Below are positions 25,901-36,500 of a DNA stretch of 64,000 bases, in pieces. The notes under the pieces are model-generated. The model saw only the letters and a list, made by a program, of their open reading frames with translations. It did no database searches and was not told the origin of the DNA. The stretch comes from UBA2330 sp049293015 (GTDB lineage: Bacteria > Bacteroidota > Ignavibacteria > Tepidaquicellales > Tepidaquicellaceae). The stretch spans positions 11,735-75,734 of the forward strand of contig JBATSB010000154.1 in assembly GCA_049293015.1 (NCBI GenBank), written 5' to 3'. How positions within the stretch are numbered: position 1 is the stretch's first letter; each line of letters opens with the position of its first letter. Position numbers and translations under genes: made by a program.

Positions 25901-26988
25901 AAAAACTCTGAGATCAGTCTGTGAAAATGATGCGTCCCGGTTTCTCTGGTTACAGAATATCTTCCCCTGTTATACAATCCTGAATTGATCCCTCTCTGAA
26001 CATTCTCGACAATTGCTTCGTCTTCCCGCTCAACTTTATCCAATGCACCTCCTGCACCTTCATTTAATTTTGATTCATCATATACATAAGACAAAAAAGT
26101 GACCTTTGTCAGATCCTTCCTGATCGGCTTTACAATATTTATTGATAATCCCCAAGGATAAAAATTAAACATGATATTCGGAAATATCCAAAAGTAATAT
26201 GCTGAAATATTTTTTCCGTGATCAGGATGTCCTTCAGGAATATTGAAACATTCATCACCGCCCTTTTTATTTGCAAGTCCAATTTGTAGATTTGAAAATC
26301 TAAATAGTACTGTTGAATAGCCTGAGTAATCCAGTTTTTCATTTAAAGAATTATGAACATACGGAATATGAAATCCCTCAAGATAATTCTCGCAATACAA
26401 AGCCCAGTGAGCTTTTACGAGATAATCTTTTGATCTCGATTCATCAAAGATAAATTCATTTACAGGAAGAAATGAAATTCGGGAAAACATATCTCCATAA
26501 AATTCATGCAGCGGAGCTATTGGATTTAAAGATGCGAAAAGAAATTTATCCCAGACATAAAAAGGAATTTCAGGGAGATCATCTCTTTTGGATGGAAAAT
26601 TTTTTACTTCTTCAAACTCAGGCATTGAAATAAATTTACCATCGAGCCCGAATCGTCTGCCATGATATCTGCATCTGATATTTTTTTCAGTACAGCTTCC
26701 TTCTACAAGAATATTTCCTCTGTGAGTACAGACATTTGAAAGACATTGCAATTTATCATTTGTATCTCTTGAAAGAATGAGAGGAGTATTAAGAAAATTT
26801 TCAAGAAGGTAAAAAGGAAATATATGACCGGGTGCTTTTACCGACTCAGAGTCACAAACAAACTGCCAGCTCTTTGAAAATATCTTTTCTTTAGAAATCT
26901 CGAAATATTTATCCTCTGTATAAAACTCAGCAGGCATAGTCTCAGCCAGTGATATATCCGGATCGATATAAAATTTTTCTTTATTCAT
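25897..26988 (-). CDS. Rieske [2Fe-2S] ring-hydroxylating oxygenase alpha subunit-like protein
   Basis: 363 aa. Rieske centre: C87-x-H89 (CTHRG) and C106-x2-H109 (CRYHG). The catalytic domain has ENYLEGFHIPYVH, giving two histidines for the mononuclear iron, with an acidic third ligand expected later. The layout resembles choline-monooxygenase/aromatic dioxygenase alpha subunits. No beta subunit, ferredoxin or reductase gene lies next to it, so electron partners must be encoded elsewhere. It is coupled to the downstream ICMT-type methyltransferase, suggesting oxidation then methylation of a shared small molecule or lipid; this is inference. Confidence 0.87.
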   Translation of the reverse strand: MNKEKFYIDPDISLAETMPAEFYTEDKYFEISKEKIFSKSWQFVCDSESVKAPGHIFPFYLLENFLNTPLILSRDTNDKLQCLSNVCTHRGNILVEGSCTEKNIRCRYHGRRFGLDGKFISMPEFEEVKNFPSKRDDLPEIPFYVWDKFLFASLNPIAPLHEFYGDMFSRISFLPVNEFIFDESRSKDYLVKAHWALYCENYLEGFHIPYVHNSLNEKLDYSGYSTVLFRFSNLQIGLANKKGGDECFNIPEGHPDHGKNISAYYFWIFPNIMFNFYPWGLSINIVKPIRKDLTKVTFLSYVYDESKLNEGAGGALDKVEREDEAIVENVQRGINSGLYNRGRYSVTRETGTHHFHRLISEFL

Positions 26989-27052
26989 ATTCGATTAAAA
27001 TATTAATTTAATTCGTAACTCGTAATTTGCAATTTGAAATTTGAAATTGCTT

Positions 27053-28294
27053 TTAAGCCTTCTCTTCCCATATCATACAGAGATGAACAATCGTCTCCAC
27101 AGCTTTTTCCATATCCTGAACTGAGATCCATTCAAGATTTGAATGAAATGCATGTCCGCCTGCAAATATGTTGGGACAAGGCAGCCCCATAAATGAAAGT
27201 CTGCATCCGTCAGTTCCGCCGCGTATTGAATTTCTGAAAGCCTTAACTCCAGTTCGGTTGACAGCTTCGATTGCATAATCTATTATCTCGGGATTCTTAT
27301 CGAGGACTTCCTTCATGTTTCTATATGACTCTTCGATTCTAATTTCGAACGAAGCCTTTTTATAATCTTTAATGATTTCTTCAGCAATTTTCTGAATCAG
27401 ATCTTCTTTCTCTTTAAGCTTTTCATTATCAAAATCTCTGACAATAAATTTTATATAAGCTGAATCCACTTCAGCATTAATATTGACAGGATGAATAAAT
27501 CCCTCTTTACCCTCTGTAGTCTCAGGCGAAAGAGAGTCTGGCGGAAGTTTGCCGATGATCTTATTTACTATCTTGATTGCATTTTCCATTCTGCCCTTAG
27601 AAAATCCGGGATGAATATTAAATCCCTTTATATAAAGATGAACAGTATCACCTGAGAAAGTTTCATCTTCGACACTTCCGAGATCAGATCCGTCCATAGT
27701 ATATCCAAAGTCCGCACCAAGCTTTTTTATATCTACATGATCCACGCCGTGACCAACTTCTTCATCAGGCGTAAAAAGAATTCTGATCTTACCATGTTTA
27801 ATTTCAGGATGAGTCATTAAATAATTTGCTGCGTCCATGATTTCTGCAATCCCTGCTTTATCATCAGCACCGAGAAGAGTATTTCCGTCTGTAGTGATAA
27901 CATCATTCCCTATTTGTGAAGCAAGCTGAGGATGTTCGGCAGCTAATATAACTTTCGAATTATCTTTTGGAAGGATTATATCGCCGCCCTGATAATTTTT
28001 ATGAATGACGGGACTTACATTTTTACCGGATGCATCAGGTGAAGTATCCATGTGTGAACAAAAGCAAATCACCGGAACGTTCTTATCAGAATTCGAATGT
28101 ATAGTCGCATACACATAGCCAAACTCATCCATCTCAGCATCACTGATTCCCATTTGCAAAAGTTCTCCTACTAAAACATTCCCCAGGTCCTTTTGCTTTT
28201 CTGTGGATGGGAAACTATCCGAATCATGAGAAGACTGTGTGTCTATTTTTACATACTTCAAAAACCTTTCTGTACATGTATAATTAATATCCAT
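27053..28294 (-). CDS. pepT: peptidase T (tripeptide aminopeptidase, M20 family)
   Basis: 413 aa from ATG 28294; a TTG three codons upstream is possible but less likely. M20 metallopeptidase motifs: SHMDTSPD (His and Asp metal ligands), TLLGADDKAGIAEI, and FTPDEEVGHG with the catalytic/metal-binding glutamates. PepT removes the N-terminal residue from tripeptides in the cytoplasm. Length matches the family. The 58-bp gap upstream of the Rieske gene holds AT-rich low-complexity words (AATTCGTAACTCGTAATTTG). Confidence 0.95.
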   Translation of the reverse strand: MDINYTCTERFLKYVKIDTQSSHDSDSFPSTEKQKDLGNVLVGELLQMGISDAEMDEFGYVYATIHSNSDKNVPVICFCSHMDTSPDASGKNVSPVIHKNYQGGDIILPKDNSKVILAAEHPQLASQIGNDVITTDGNTLLGADDKAGIAEIMDAANYLMTHPEIKHGKIRILFTPDEEVGHGVDHVDIKKLGADFGYTMDGSDLGSVEDETFSGDTVHLYIKGFNIHPGFSKGRMENAIKIVNKIIGKLPPDSLSPETTEGKEGFIHPVNINAEVDSAYIKFIVRDFDNEKLKEKEDLIQKIAEEIIKDYKKASFEIRIEESYRNMKEVLDKNPEIIDYAIEAVNRTGVKAFRNSIRGGTDGCRLSFMGLPCPNIFAGGHAFHSNLEWISVQDMEKAVETIVHLCMIWEEKA

Positions 28295-28303
28295 AATATT
28301 CAA

Positions 28304-28619
28304 TTGTTAATATTTGATTTATTATAATTTTCGGTAAAATTTAATTAGCATGAATATTAAAATTTATGATTGAAAAAGACATAGAAAAAAAGTTGTATAA
28401 TTTTAAAAAATGTATTTAATTTTATTCAACGTTTTATTTCTATATCCGCTTGTGATAAATCGCAGGAGGAATGTTTGATACGGAGTTTCAATTTCTAGTG
28501 CGTATCTAAGCAGGAATTTGGATACGAGCGGGAATTAATAATTTGTAATTTAAAATTGAGTTTGCGACTTTTAGGGAATTCAAAACGTCTAATTAGCAAA
28601 ACTTATAAGTTTATTAAAT
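28304..28619. other. 316-bp spacer with a repeated island upstream of the sigma factor
   Basis: Mostly AT-rich. A less AT-rich island at 28441-28535 holds an imperfect direct repeat (GCAGGA...GATACG at 28462-28482 and 28510-28526). It also has alternating GATACG/CGTATC words at 28477, 28501 and 28521 that could form alternative hairpins. The sigma-factor promoter should lie here, but I cannot point to one. Confidence 0.5.
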
Positions 28620-29240
28620 TTGGCAACAGAAAATAATACAGACATATTCATTAATCTACTCAAGCCGGAATACGGCAATGCGTTAAAGTACTGTAAGGCA
28701 TTGTGTTCGAAGAGGTCGACAGATGATGCAGAAGACGTTTTGCAGCAGTCATTGCTGAAAGCTTTTGAGAATTTCGATTCACTTTCAGATCAGAGCAAGT
28801 TCAGGTCATGGTTCTTTAAAATAATCACGAGGGAATTTTATAATTTCGTAAGGAAGGATTTCTGGAAAAAATTTCTTCCAACTGATAATATGAATTCCGA
28901 AAACCCATTTCCGAAAGTTTTCACTATTCAGGATGAAGACGGAGACGGGATGATTTTACAAAAAGCACTTGGCAGTATTAATTCAAAGGAAAGATCTTCG
29001 ATACTTTTGTTTGAAGTGGCAGGATTCAGTATTGAGGAGATAATGGAAATTCAAAATGAGAAAAGCATTTCATCAATAAAGTCAAGACTAAGCCGTGCAA
29101 GGAAAAAGCTCAGAGAATTTATTGAGAATGAAGAAAATAATGTAACACAAAACAAAAACTTAACAAATCATAAATCAATTTATTTAGGAGACATAAACAA
29201 TGAAACAATCAAACTCATACCGGGACAAGAAAGAAAATAA
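28620..29240 (+). CDS. ECF-type RNA polymerase sigma factor
   Basis: 206 aa from TTG 28620. Region 2 is visible at about residues 25-75 (DAEDVLQQSLLKAFENFDSL, then FRSWFFKIITREFYNFVR) and region 4 at about 125-170 (LFEVAGFSIEEIMEIQNEKS, then SSIKSRLSRARKKLREFI). An extra C-terminal tail of about 35 residues is present because the frame reads 41 bases into the next gene. ECF sigma factors direct stress- or envelope-responsive transcription and are usually held by a co-encoded anti-sigma, here the overlapping gene. Confidence 0.93.
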   Translation: MATENNTDIFINLLKPEYGNALKYCKALCSKRSTDDAEDVLQQSLLKAFENFDSLSDQSKFRSWFFKIITREFYNFVRKDFWKKFLPTDNMNSENPFPKVFTIQDEDGDGMILQKALGSINSKERSSILLFEVAGFSIEEIMEIQNEKSISSIKSRLSRARKKLREFIENEENNVTQNKNLTNHKSIYLGDINNETIKLIPGQERK

Positions 29241-30222
29241 TTCAGATAATTTCAATAAAATAGATGACATGTTCGAGAGTCTAAGAAATGAAAATACTGA
29301 AAGTTCATTTTCGGATGTTGAGAAATGGCTCCGTAAAATTAATGTACAAAAATCTTTTAATAAATCGTCTAATCACGAAAGGAAATTTTTTAATATGAAA
29401 TCACCTAAGATCAAATTTGCATATGCTTTTCTAATATTAGCATTTGTAGTAGCAGCATGTAACTATCCTGTCACACAACAGGAACCGGTAGCAGATGTTA
29501 TAAAATGGACTATAGATCAAAATGATACGAAAGCTATTGATAAGATAAACAGTCTTGTATGGACAAAGTCTGCAAACGTATCTGTCAAAGAAGTTGATAA
29601 TGGAAATTCAATTGCAGAATATAGATTAGTAGTATCAAAAGAGGATCATGCAAATACTCAGAACTATCTTGACCAGTTAAAATCCATTGAAGGAATAGTA
29701 ACGGTAAACCTCGTTCCCCTCAATGAAGAAATTACCCGTCCGATTTATTCTCTCGCACTTAATGAGATATTTAAAATAGACATAAACGCTACTAACATGT
29801 CAGATGAAGAATTAAAAAATCAGATCACTTCTCAGCTTGAGCAGAATGACGTAAAGGGAGTACAGATCAGTTTTGAGAAAACCGAAGATGGAAGAAGAGT
29901 TTCAAGAATATTTATTCCTGAAGAAGCAATTAAAAATACAAAAGGATTTGATCTTACTATTCAGGAGGGAGATGAAAATCACAAATCAATGGAAGTCAGA
30001 AAATTCAGAAATAATGACGACGGCGAGGTGGACAAGTTTAAGGGAAAATCTGATGAAGAGATCAAGAAAATGCTTGCTGAAGAACTGAAAGACAAAAATA
30101 TTAATCCTGAAGATATTAATGTGATAAGAAAAGACGGAAAAGTCATGATCAATATCAGCAAGAAGAAAGATGGATCAGAAACCGAGGATGAATTTCAATT
30201 TGAAGGTGAAGTAGGAAACTAG
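29200..30222 (+). CDS. anti-sigma candidate / membrane-anchored protein with lipobox-like segment
   Basis: 340 aa from ATG 29200, preceded by AGGAG at a normal distance and overlapping the sigma gene by 41 bases. Residues 1-65 are hydrophilic and could be a cytoplasmic sigma-binding part. One hydrophobic segment (about 70-88) ends in a lipobox-like VAAC. The remaining about 250 residues are extracytoplasmic and rich in charged repeats (DEELKNQITSQL; KSDEEIKKMLAEELKDKN). An internal ATG at 29395 would give a plain lipoprotein with a normal signal peptide. Anti-sigma function is inferred from position; no known anti-sigma domain is obvious. Confidence 0.6.
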   Translation: MKQSNSYRDKKENNSDNFNKIDDMFESLRNENTESSFSDVEKWLRKINVQKSFNKSSNHERKFFNMKSPKIKFAYAFLILAFVVAACNYPVTQQEPVADVIKWTIDQNDTKAIDKINSLVWTKSANVSVKEVDNGNSIAEYRLVVSKEDHANTQNYLDQLKSIEGIVTVNLVPLNEEITRPIYSLALNEIFKIDINATNMSDEELKNQITSQLEQNDVKGVQISFEKTEDGRRVSRIFIPEEAIKNTKGFDLTIQEGDENHKSMEVRKFRNNDDGEVDKFKGKSDEEIKKMLAEELKDKNINPEDINVIRKDGKVMINISKKKDGSETEDEFQFEGEVGN

Positions 30223-30250
30223 AATAATTGTTTCTCAAGTTCGAAAAAAA

Positions 30251-30279
30251 AAATGCGGATTAAGATTCCGCATTTTTTT
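30251..30279 (+). terminator. intrinsic terminator of the sigma/anti-sigma operon
   Basis: AAATGCGGA (30251-30259) pairs with TCCGCATTT (30267-30275), with a 7-base loop and a run of T (30273-30279). It lies 28 bp after the stop codon. Confidence 0.9.
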
Positions 30280-30459
30280 AATTAAATGAATTTCAAATGT
30301 ACAAAAATAACAAATCTTAATTACACTCCGTAATAAATTTTGCAATTAATTTCTGCTTACTAAATTACCATGAAATTTTTAAAAAAATTACAAACTCTGC
30401 CTTGCAGGTTAAAATTATAATTATTATTTTGGAAACTCATAAAACGATTATAGTTTCTA

Positions 30460-31101
30460 TTGATTAAAAAAACCAACCAAAACAAAGACCGCGAAAAGAT
30501 ACTGAACTATTGCACAGAAAAATTCCACAAAGAAGGATTTTATAAAACTTCAATGGATGAAGTTGCAAAAGAGCTTTGTGTCAGTAAGAAAACAATATAC
30601 AAACATTTTCCTTCCAAAGAGAATTTATTGGAAGAGATATGTAAATATACTACAAAGGAAATATACAGCAGTGTTGATGAAATAGTAGATGGTGAAGGAA
30701 ATGTAGTACTGAAATTTGTAAAGTTGTTAAATATGAACAATAGTTATACAATTAATATAAGTGACAAATGGCTCAACGATCTTAAGATACATCATCCACA
30801 TATTTTAAAGACTATAAATGAAAATAGAACATTAAAGATCAACGGAATACTTTCAAAACTAATTATGCAGGGCAAGAAAGAAAAGCTGATAGAAAATTAT
30901 CCTGCAACCATAATTATCTCTACATTTATACATTCAATATCCGGAGTAATGCAGCCTGAATTTTTGATCAATAATAAATTTACAATTCAGAATGCTTTCA
31001 AGATCACATATGAAATGCTTCTTAATGGTATTTTAACAGATTCCGGGAAAAATATTTTCAAGAAGGAAAAAAACTTATTTGCAAAAGAAATAAAACTCTA
31101 A
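30460..31101 (+). CDS. TetR/AcrR-family transcriptional regulator
   Basis: 213 aa from TTG 30460. The N-terminal TetR DNA-binding domain is clear: MDEVAKELCVSKKTIYKHFP (about residues 32-51) then SKENLLEEI. The C-terminal ligand-binding part is helical and has no recognisable signature. It is 6 bp upstream of the TolC-like gene and on the same strand, so it is probably the local repressor of the efflux operon and part of it. No operator palindrome is obvious in the 180-bp gap behind the preceding terminator. Confidence 0.92.
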   Translation: MIKKTNQNKDREKILNYCTEKFHKEGFYKTSMDEVAKELCVSKKTIYKHFPSKENLLEEICKYTTKEIYSSVDEIVDGEGNVVLKFVKLLNMNNSYTINISDKWLNDLKIHHPHILKTINENRTLKINGILSKLIMQGKKEKLIENYPATIIISTFIHSISGVMQPEFLINNKFTIQNAFKITYEMLLNGILTDSGKNIFKKEKNLFAKEIKL

Positions 31102-31107
31102 TATAAT

Positions 31108-32436
31108 ATGACTAAAACACATTTTAAAAAATTATTATTACTGTTATTCTGTGTACTGGTAGTTGGGAATAAGCCGGTATTTTCTCAACAGAATCTAATT
31201 ATTACATCTATTGAACAGGCTGTTAACTTAGCATTAAGGGACAACTCTGATGTGATAAACGCCAGATTTGAAAGACTCAAAGCTGAAAAAGTAGTATCTG
31301 AAGTTTACAGCGAGAATTTGCTACCCAGCCTGACATTAGACACCAGGTTAAGCAGGTCTTTTAAAAAGCAGGTATTAAATCTTTTTGGAGAGACTTTTGA
31401 AGTCGGGTCAGATAATAATTTCAATACAGGTATAGATATCTCGGAACCAATACCAATATTAGGAACGCCTGTATTTTCGGGGATCAGAATTGCGGAATAT
31501 TATTCAAAGATACAGAGTGAAAATGTCGAGCTGATTGAGAATGAGGTTGCAAACACTGTAAAGAATAATTACTTCAGCGTTCTTTTGTCCAAAGCAATTG
31601 TCGATGTAAATAAAATCACTTATGATAATGCTGAGGCAAATTTCAAAGTTGTTGAATCAAGATACAGAAACGGTGTTGCAACAGAATTTGACTTTCTCAG
31701 GGCAAGGGTAAAGGTTGAAAACGTAAGACCAATTTTATTAAAATCTGAAAGAGATTTTGATATCAGTAAAAAATTATTTTCAAATGCCATCGGGATCAAG
31801 GTTAATGATAATATTGAAATAATTGATTCACTTACATATGACAGTACTGAAATATGGGAAAGCACAGATCAGTTGATAAAAAGAATCTCGGAAAATTATG
31901 TTACTGTAAGACAGTTAAGACTAAATAAGAAAGTGAATGAAGAATTAGTAAATGTCCAGCAGGCATATTATTTACCAAAGTTATATTTATACGGGAGGTA
32001 TGAATTAATCTCACAAGAAAATGATGAAGTAGCTATTTCAAATTACAGATTTTACAATACATTTAATGCAGGTATAGGATTATCATGGGATCTGAACTTA
32101 TTCAGAAATTCCTATAAAGTAGATCAGGCAAAACTTGATGTAAAAATATCTCAGGAGTCCTTAATAGATGTTCAGCAGAAATTAAAATTAAGATCGGAAG
32201 CTGCATTAGTATCACTTGAAGATGCGAAGCAAAGAATTTTATCAACCAGAGAAACTGTAACACTTGCAGAAAGAGGATTAGACCTGGCCAATAACAGTTA
32301 CAGAGAAGGTGTATTAAATCAAATAGATGTTCAGGATGCTGAACTGACATTATATAATTCCAGACTCGGATATTACCAGGCAGTTTATGATTATCACATT
32401 GCAAAAGCAGAGTTAGAAAAATTACTTGAAAAATAA
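31108..32436 (+). CDS. TolC-family outer-membrane efflux protein
   Basis: 442 aa with a signal peptide (about residues 1-26, ending FSQQ). The two outer-membrane efflux repeats are visible, each a long helical hairpin: a first repeat ending in VESRYRNGVATEFDFLRARV and a second ending in ANNSYREGVLNQIDVQDAEL then TLYNSRLGYYQAVYDYHIA. It is the outer-membrane exit duct of the tripartite pump encoded by this operon (MFP 24 bp and RND gene 1.1 kb downstream). Confidence 0.93.
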   Translation: MTKTHFKKLLLLLFCVLVVGNKPVFSQQNLIITSIEQAVNLALRDNSDVINARFERLKAEKVVSEVYSENLLPSLTLDTRLSRSFKKQVLNLFGETFEVGSDNNFNTGIDISEPIPILGTPVFSGIRIAEYYSKIQSENVELIENEVANTVKNNYFSVLLSKAIVDVNKITYDNAEANFKVVESRYRNGVATEFDFLRARVKVENVRPILLKSERDFDISKKLFSNAIGIKVNDNIEIIDSLTYDSTEIWESTDQLIKRISENYVTVRQLRLNKKVNEELVNVQQAYYLPKLYLYGRYELISQENDEVAISNYRFYNTFNAGIGLSWDLNLFRNSYKVDQAKLDVKISQESLIDVQQKLKLRSEAALVSLEDAKQRILSTRETVTLAERGLDLANNSYREGVLNQIDVQDAELTLYNSRLGYYQAVYDYHIAKAELEKLLEK

Positions 32437-32460
32437 AAAATTAAATCTAATATAATTAAC

Positions 32461-33498
32461 ATGAAAAATATCATTTATATAATGATACTCTTAATGATCG
32501 GTTCAACAATATATACTTCCTGCGGATCAGATGGAGAAACTAAAACCGAAAACGAAAAAACTTTACAGGCAGTGAAAGTTACAGAAATAGTTACAAGTGA
32601 ATTTCTGGAAACTTATAAAGTGGTTGGAACTGTAAAACCATTTGAAACTGCAAAAATCTCAGCTGAGGAAGGCGGACTGATCACATATATGCCGTTTGAC
32701 AAAGGCAGCCGTGTTAGCAGAGGTCAGACACTTGTAAAATTGAAAAAAGATGTTGACTTTGCTGCATATGAACAGGCAGAAACTCAATATGAACTTGCTC
32801 AAAGTAATTTTGAAAGAATTCAAAGATTATACAATGAAAGTGTTTCCACGGAACAGGATTTTACTAATGCAAAATTTCAATTAGAGCTTTCGGAAAAAAG
32901 TCTGAACCTGATCGAGACCAGACTTTCAAAATCATACATCACTTCCCCGATTTATGGAGTTGTAGATCAAAAATATATGAGCCGAGGAGAAGTATGCGGA
33001 ACCGGTGCTCCGATATTAAACATTGTAAATATTTCGAAAGTGAAAATTTCTGCAGGTATTCCTGAGAGATTTGTTGAAGATGTTAAAAAAGGATCTCAGG
33101 TAAAAATTACATTTGATGTTTTCCCGGGAGAAGAATTCACCGGTTCTGTAAGTTATGTATCTCCGACTTTAAGTGTAACGAACAGGACATTCGAAATTGA
33201 AATGGTAATCCCTAATCAAGGTGGAAAATTAAAACCTGAAATGAGTGCAAACATTTTAATTGAAAAATCATTGATAACTGATGCAGTTGTATTACCGCAG
33301 GATTTGATCATAGATTTTGGAAATGATAAATTTGTTTATGTTCTGGAAAATGGCATTGCAAGAAAAAAGATCATTACATTAGGCGGCAGAAGCAATAACA
33401 ATGTTCATGTAATTTCAGGATTGAACTCGGGAGATGTGTTAATTTCAGAAGGATATCAGTCTGTTTCAGACGGAGACAAAGTCGAAATAATTAATTAA
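32461..33498 (+). CDS. RND efflux periplasmic adaptor (membrane fusion protein), lipoprotein
   Basis: 345 aa. A signal sequence ends in a lipobox-type Cys (IYTSCGSDGE, about residue 21). The biotinyl-lipoyl part is split by a helical hairpin (AEEGGLITYMPFDKGSRVSR, then YITSPIYGVVDQKYMSRGEV). A beta-barrel and membrane-proximal domain follow (GLNSGDVLISEGYQSVSDGD). It links the inner-membrane RND pump to the TolC-like duct. Gene order regulator-TolC-MFP-RND supports a single pump operon. Confidence 0.93.
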   Translation: MKNIIYIMILLMIGSTIYTSCGSDGETKTENEKTLQAVKVTEIVTSEFLETYKVVGTVKPFETAKISAEEGGLITYMPFDKGSRVSRGQTLVKLKKDVDFAAYEQAETQYELAQSNFERIQRLYNESVSTEQDFTNAKFQLELSEKSLNLIETRLSKSYITSPIYGVVDQKYMSRGEVCGTGAPILNIVNISKVKISAGIPERFVEDVKKGSQVKITFDVFPGEEFTGSVSYVSPTLSVTNRTFEIEMVIPNQGGKLKPEMSANILIEKSLITDAVVLPQDLIIDFGNDKFVYVLENGIARKKIITLGGRSNNNVHVISGLNSGDVLISEGYQSVSDGDKVEIIN

Positions 33499-33519
33499 TT
33501 ATTTATAAAAATTGTTAAC

Positions 33520-36500
33520 ATGAATGTTTCAAAAATAGCTGTAGACAATAAAGTTACTGTTTACATTTTAATGGTAATTATAATCATATTGGGATTATCT
33601 TCATATACTTCAATTCCAAAAGAGTCAGCACCATCAATAGTAATTCCGAATATATTTGTATCAACATTATATTTTGGGGTATCGCCTCAGGATATGGAAA
33701 GTCTGGTAACACAGGAGATTGAAAAAGAAGTAAAGGGGATCAGCGATGTAAAAAAAATAACATCAATTTCACAGGAAAGTTTTTCTATGGTAAATATTGA
33801 ATTTAACCCTGATGTTATTATAGATGATGCATTGCAAAAGGTAAGAGATAAAGTTGCAATTGCAAAAACAAAAATGCCAAAGGATATTGAAGAGCCCTCA
33901 ATCAATGAAATAAATCTTTCTGAACAACCGATGCTTTATATTAATCTCTCGGGTAATCTTGGTTTAGCAAAATTAAAGGATCTTGCAGATAATATAAGTG
34001 ATGACATTGAAGGTATTCCAGGGGTATTGAGTGCAGATGTAAAAGGCGGACTTGAACGGGAAGTAAAAGTAAATGTAGATGCCGGTCGTCTTAAATATTA
34101 CAATCTTACTTTAAATGATATTACAACAAAGATTGGAAATGAAAATTTAAGCATCCCCGGTGGAAGCGTTGATATTGGCTCGCAAAATTATCTTGTAAGA
34201 GTGCCCGGAGAATATGAGGATCCTGAATTGATCAGAGATCTTATTATAAAGTCTGAGAATGGAAAACCTATTTATCTGAGAGATGTAGCTGAGGTTATTT
34301 ATGATTATAAGGAAAGGACAACATTAGCCAGAGAAAATGGAAATGAAGCAGTAACAATAGTTATAAAAAAGAGAAGCGGTGAAAATATTATAGAGATTGC
34401 TGATCAGATCAAAGAACTTGTAAAAAAGAAAGAATCATCTTTTCCGGATGGACTTAAAATTAGCTTTACTGGTGATTCTTCTATCAGTATAAAAAACACT
34501 GTACATGAACTTGAGAACGGAATAATAACCGGATTTCTTCTGGTCTGTCTGATTCTTTTAGCTGCAATGGGTTTTAAGAATTCATTGCTTGTTGCAACAT
34601 CAATTCCATTCTCATTTTTGATAGCTTTTATAGTGCTTTCAGGATTAGGCATTACAATGAATATTGTTGTTTTGTTTGGACTGATACTAGTGCTTGGTAT
34701 TATTGTAGATGATGCAATTGTAGTAACCGAGAACATATACAGGCTTCAGGAAACAGAAGGGTACAATCCTCACGATGCTGCCATAGAAGGACCCAGAGAA
34801 GTACAGGTCCCTGTTACAATTGCAACATTTACTATTATTTCTTCATTTGCGCCGCTGTTATTTTTCCCTGGAATTGTAGGTGAATTTATGAAATATCTTC
34901 CTATCACATTGATAGTATGTTTGTTTTCCTCGTTATTTGTAGCAATGATAATCAACCCTGTACTTTCAGCAAAGTATATAAATTTCAAAGAAGACAGAGC
35001 CAAGCATGAAAGCCGGGTAAAGTGGTATAATATAATTAATAAATTCCATTTGTGGTTTGATAGATTATTTGCAAAAATAGTAAAGAACTATGAAAAGGTA
35101 TTGCGCTGGTGTATGGGCAGAAGAAAATTTACGCTTTCAATGACAGTAGTACTTTTGGTTTTTGTATTTATAATTTATGGAATGTTTAGTAAAGGAGTTG
35201 AATTTTTTCCAAAGGTAGAACCGCAGCAGGCATTTATTTATGTAAACATGCCGGTAGGTACAAACTTAGATAAATCCAATGAAGTGACCAAAATAGTTGA
35301 GAAAAAACTTCCCGGATTTAAAGATATTGAATATTATTTAACTAATGTCGGGTCTGAAATAGGAGAAGGTTTTGGAGGTGATATTGCAAATAAAAATACA
35401 ATAACATTAAATTTTTATGAAAAGGAAGACCGTTCACAGAATTCATTTAAAACAATCGAAGAGATCAGAGATTCTATAACAAACATTACTACGGCAGATG
35501 TAAGGATACAAATGCGGACTGGCGGACCTCCGACCGGACCTCCAATAAATCTGGAAATCTCAGGAGATGATTTTGCAAAGTTAGGAGAAATATCGGAGCA
35601 GATAAAAAAACAAATCGTAAATATCCCCGGAATCAAGGATCTGAAAGATGACTTTGATGAGGCAAGACCCGAAATTAAAATAACAATTGACAGAGAAAAA
35701 GCATCATTGTACGGAATGAATACTGCAATAATTGCTTCCGATATCAGAACAGCAATCAACGGAACAGCAGCAAGCAAATTCCGGGTATCTGATAAAGAAT
35801 ATGACATTACAGTCAGATTAGATTCCAGCCAAAGAGAAGATATATTGTCAATAGAAAATATATTTCTTCCGGGAAAAGACGGAGCTAAAATTCCTTTAAC
35901 TTCAGTAGCTCAGGTAGATTTTTCCGGAGGTATCGGAGCAATCAACAGAAAAGATCTTAAGAGAGTTGTCACTGTATCTGCAAATGCGGAAGGCAGATTA
36001 GGCAATGATATTTTAACTGATGTAAGAGCAAAGTTGAAAAATTTTAATTTACCTGACGGTTATTCATTAACATATACAGGAGAGCAGGAAGATCAGCAGG
36101 AATCGACAGACTTTTTAAGTAAAGCATTTTTAGTTTCATTACTATTGGTATTTTTCTTTCTGGTGATAGAATTCAATTCCATTATGTCACCAATAATTAT
36201 TATGTTTACAGTTGTATTATCATTAATTGGCGTTTTAATTGGACTGTTAATTACTCAGACTCCATTTGGAATTATAATGACGGGGATCGGCGTAATTTCG
36301 CTGGCAGGTATAGTGGTAAGAAATGCAATTATACTTTTAGATTTTCAGGCTGAATTAGAGAAACGCGGATTGAGCAGAGAAGAATCTGTAATACAATCGG
36401 GAATGATCAGACTGCGTCCGGTATTTTTGACTGCTGCTGCAACAATACTTGGACTTGTACCACTAACGACTGGTGTGGACTTTGACTGGAGAAGTTTTTC

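Noticed and set aside
28471..28509. 12-codon frame after AGGAGG considered as a leader peptide
   Set aside because: The AGGAGG is only one base from the ATG, the peptide has no regulatory codon run, and it falls inside a repeat.
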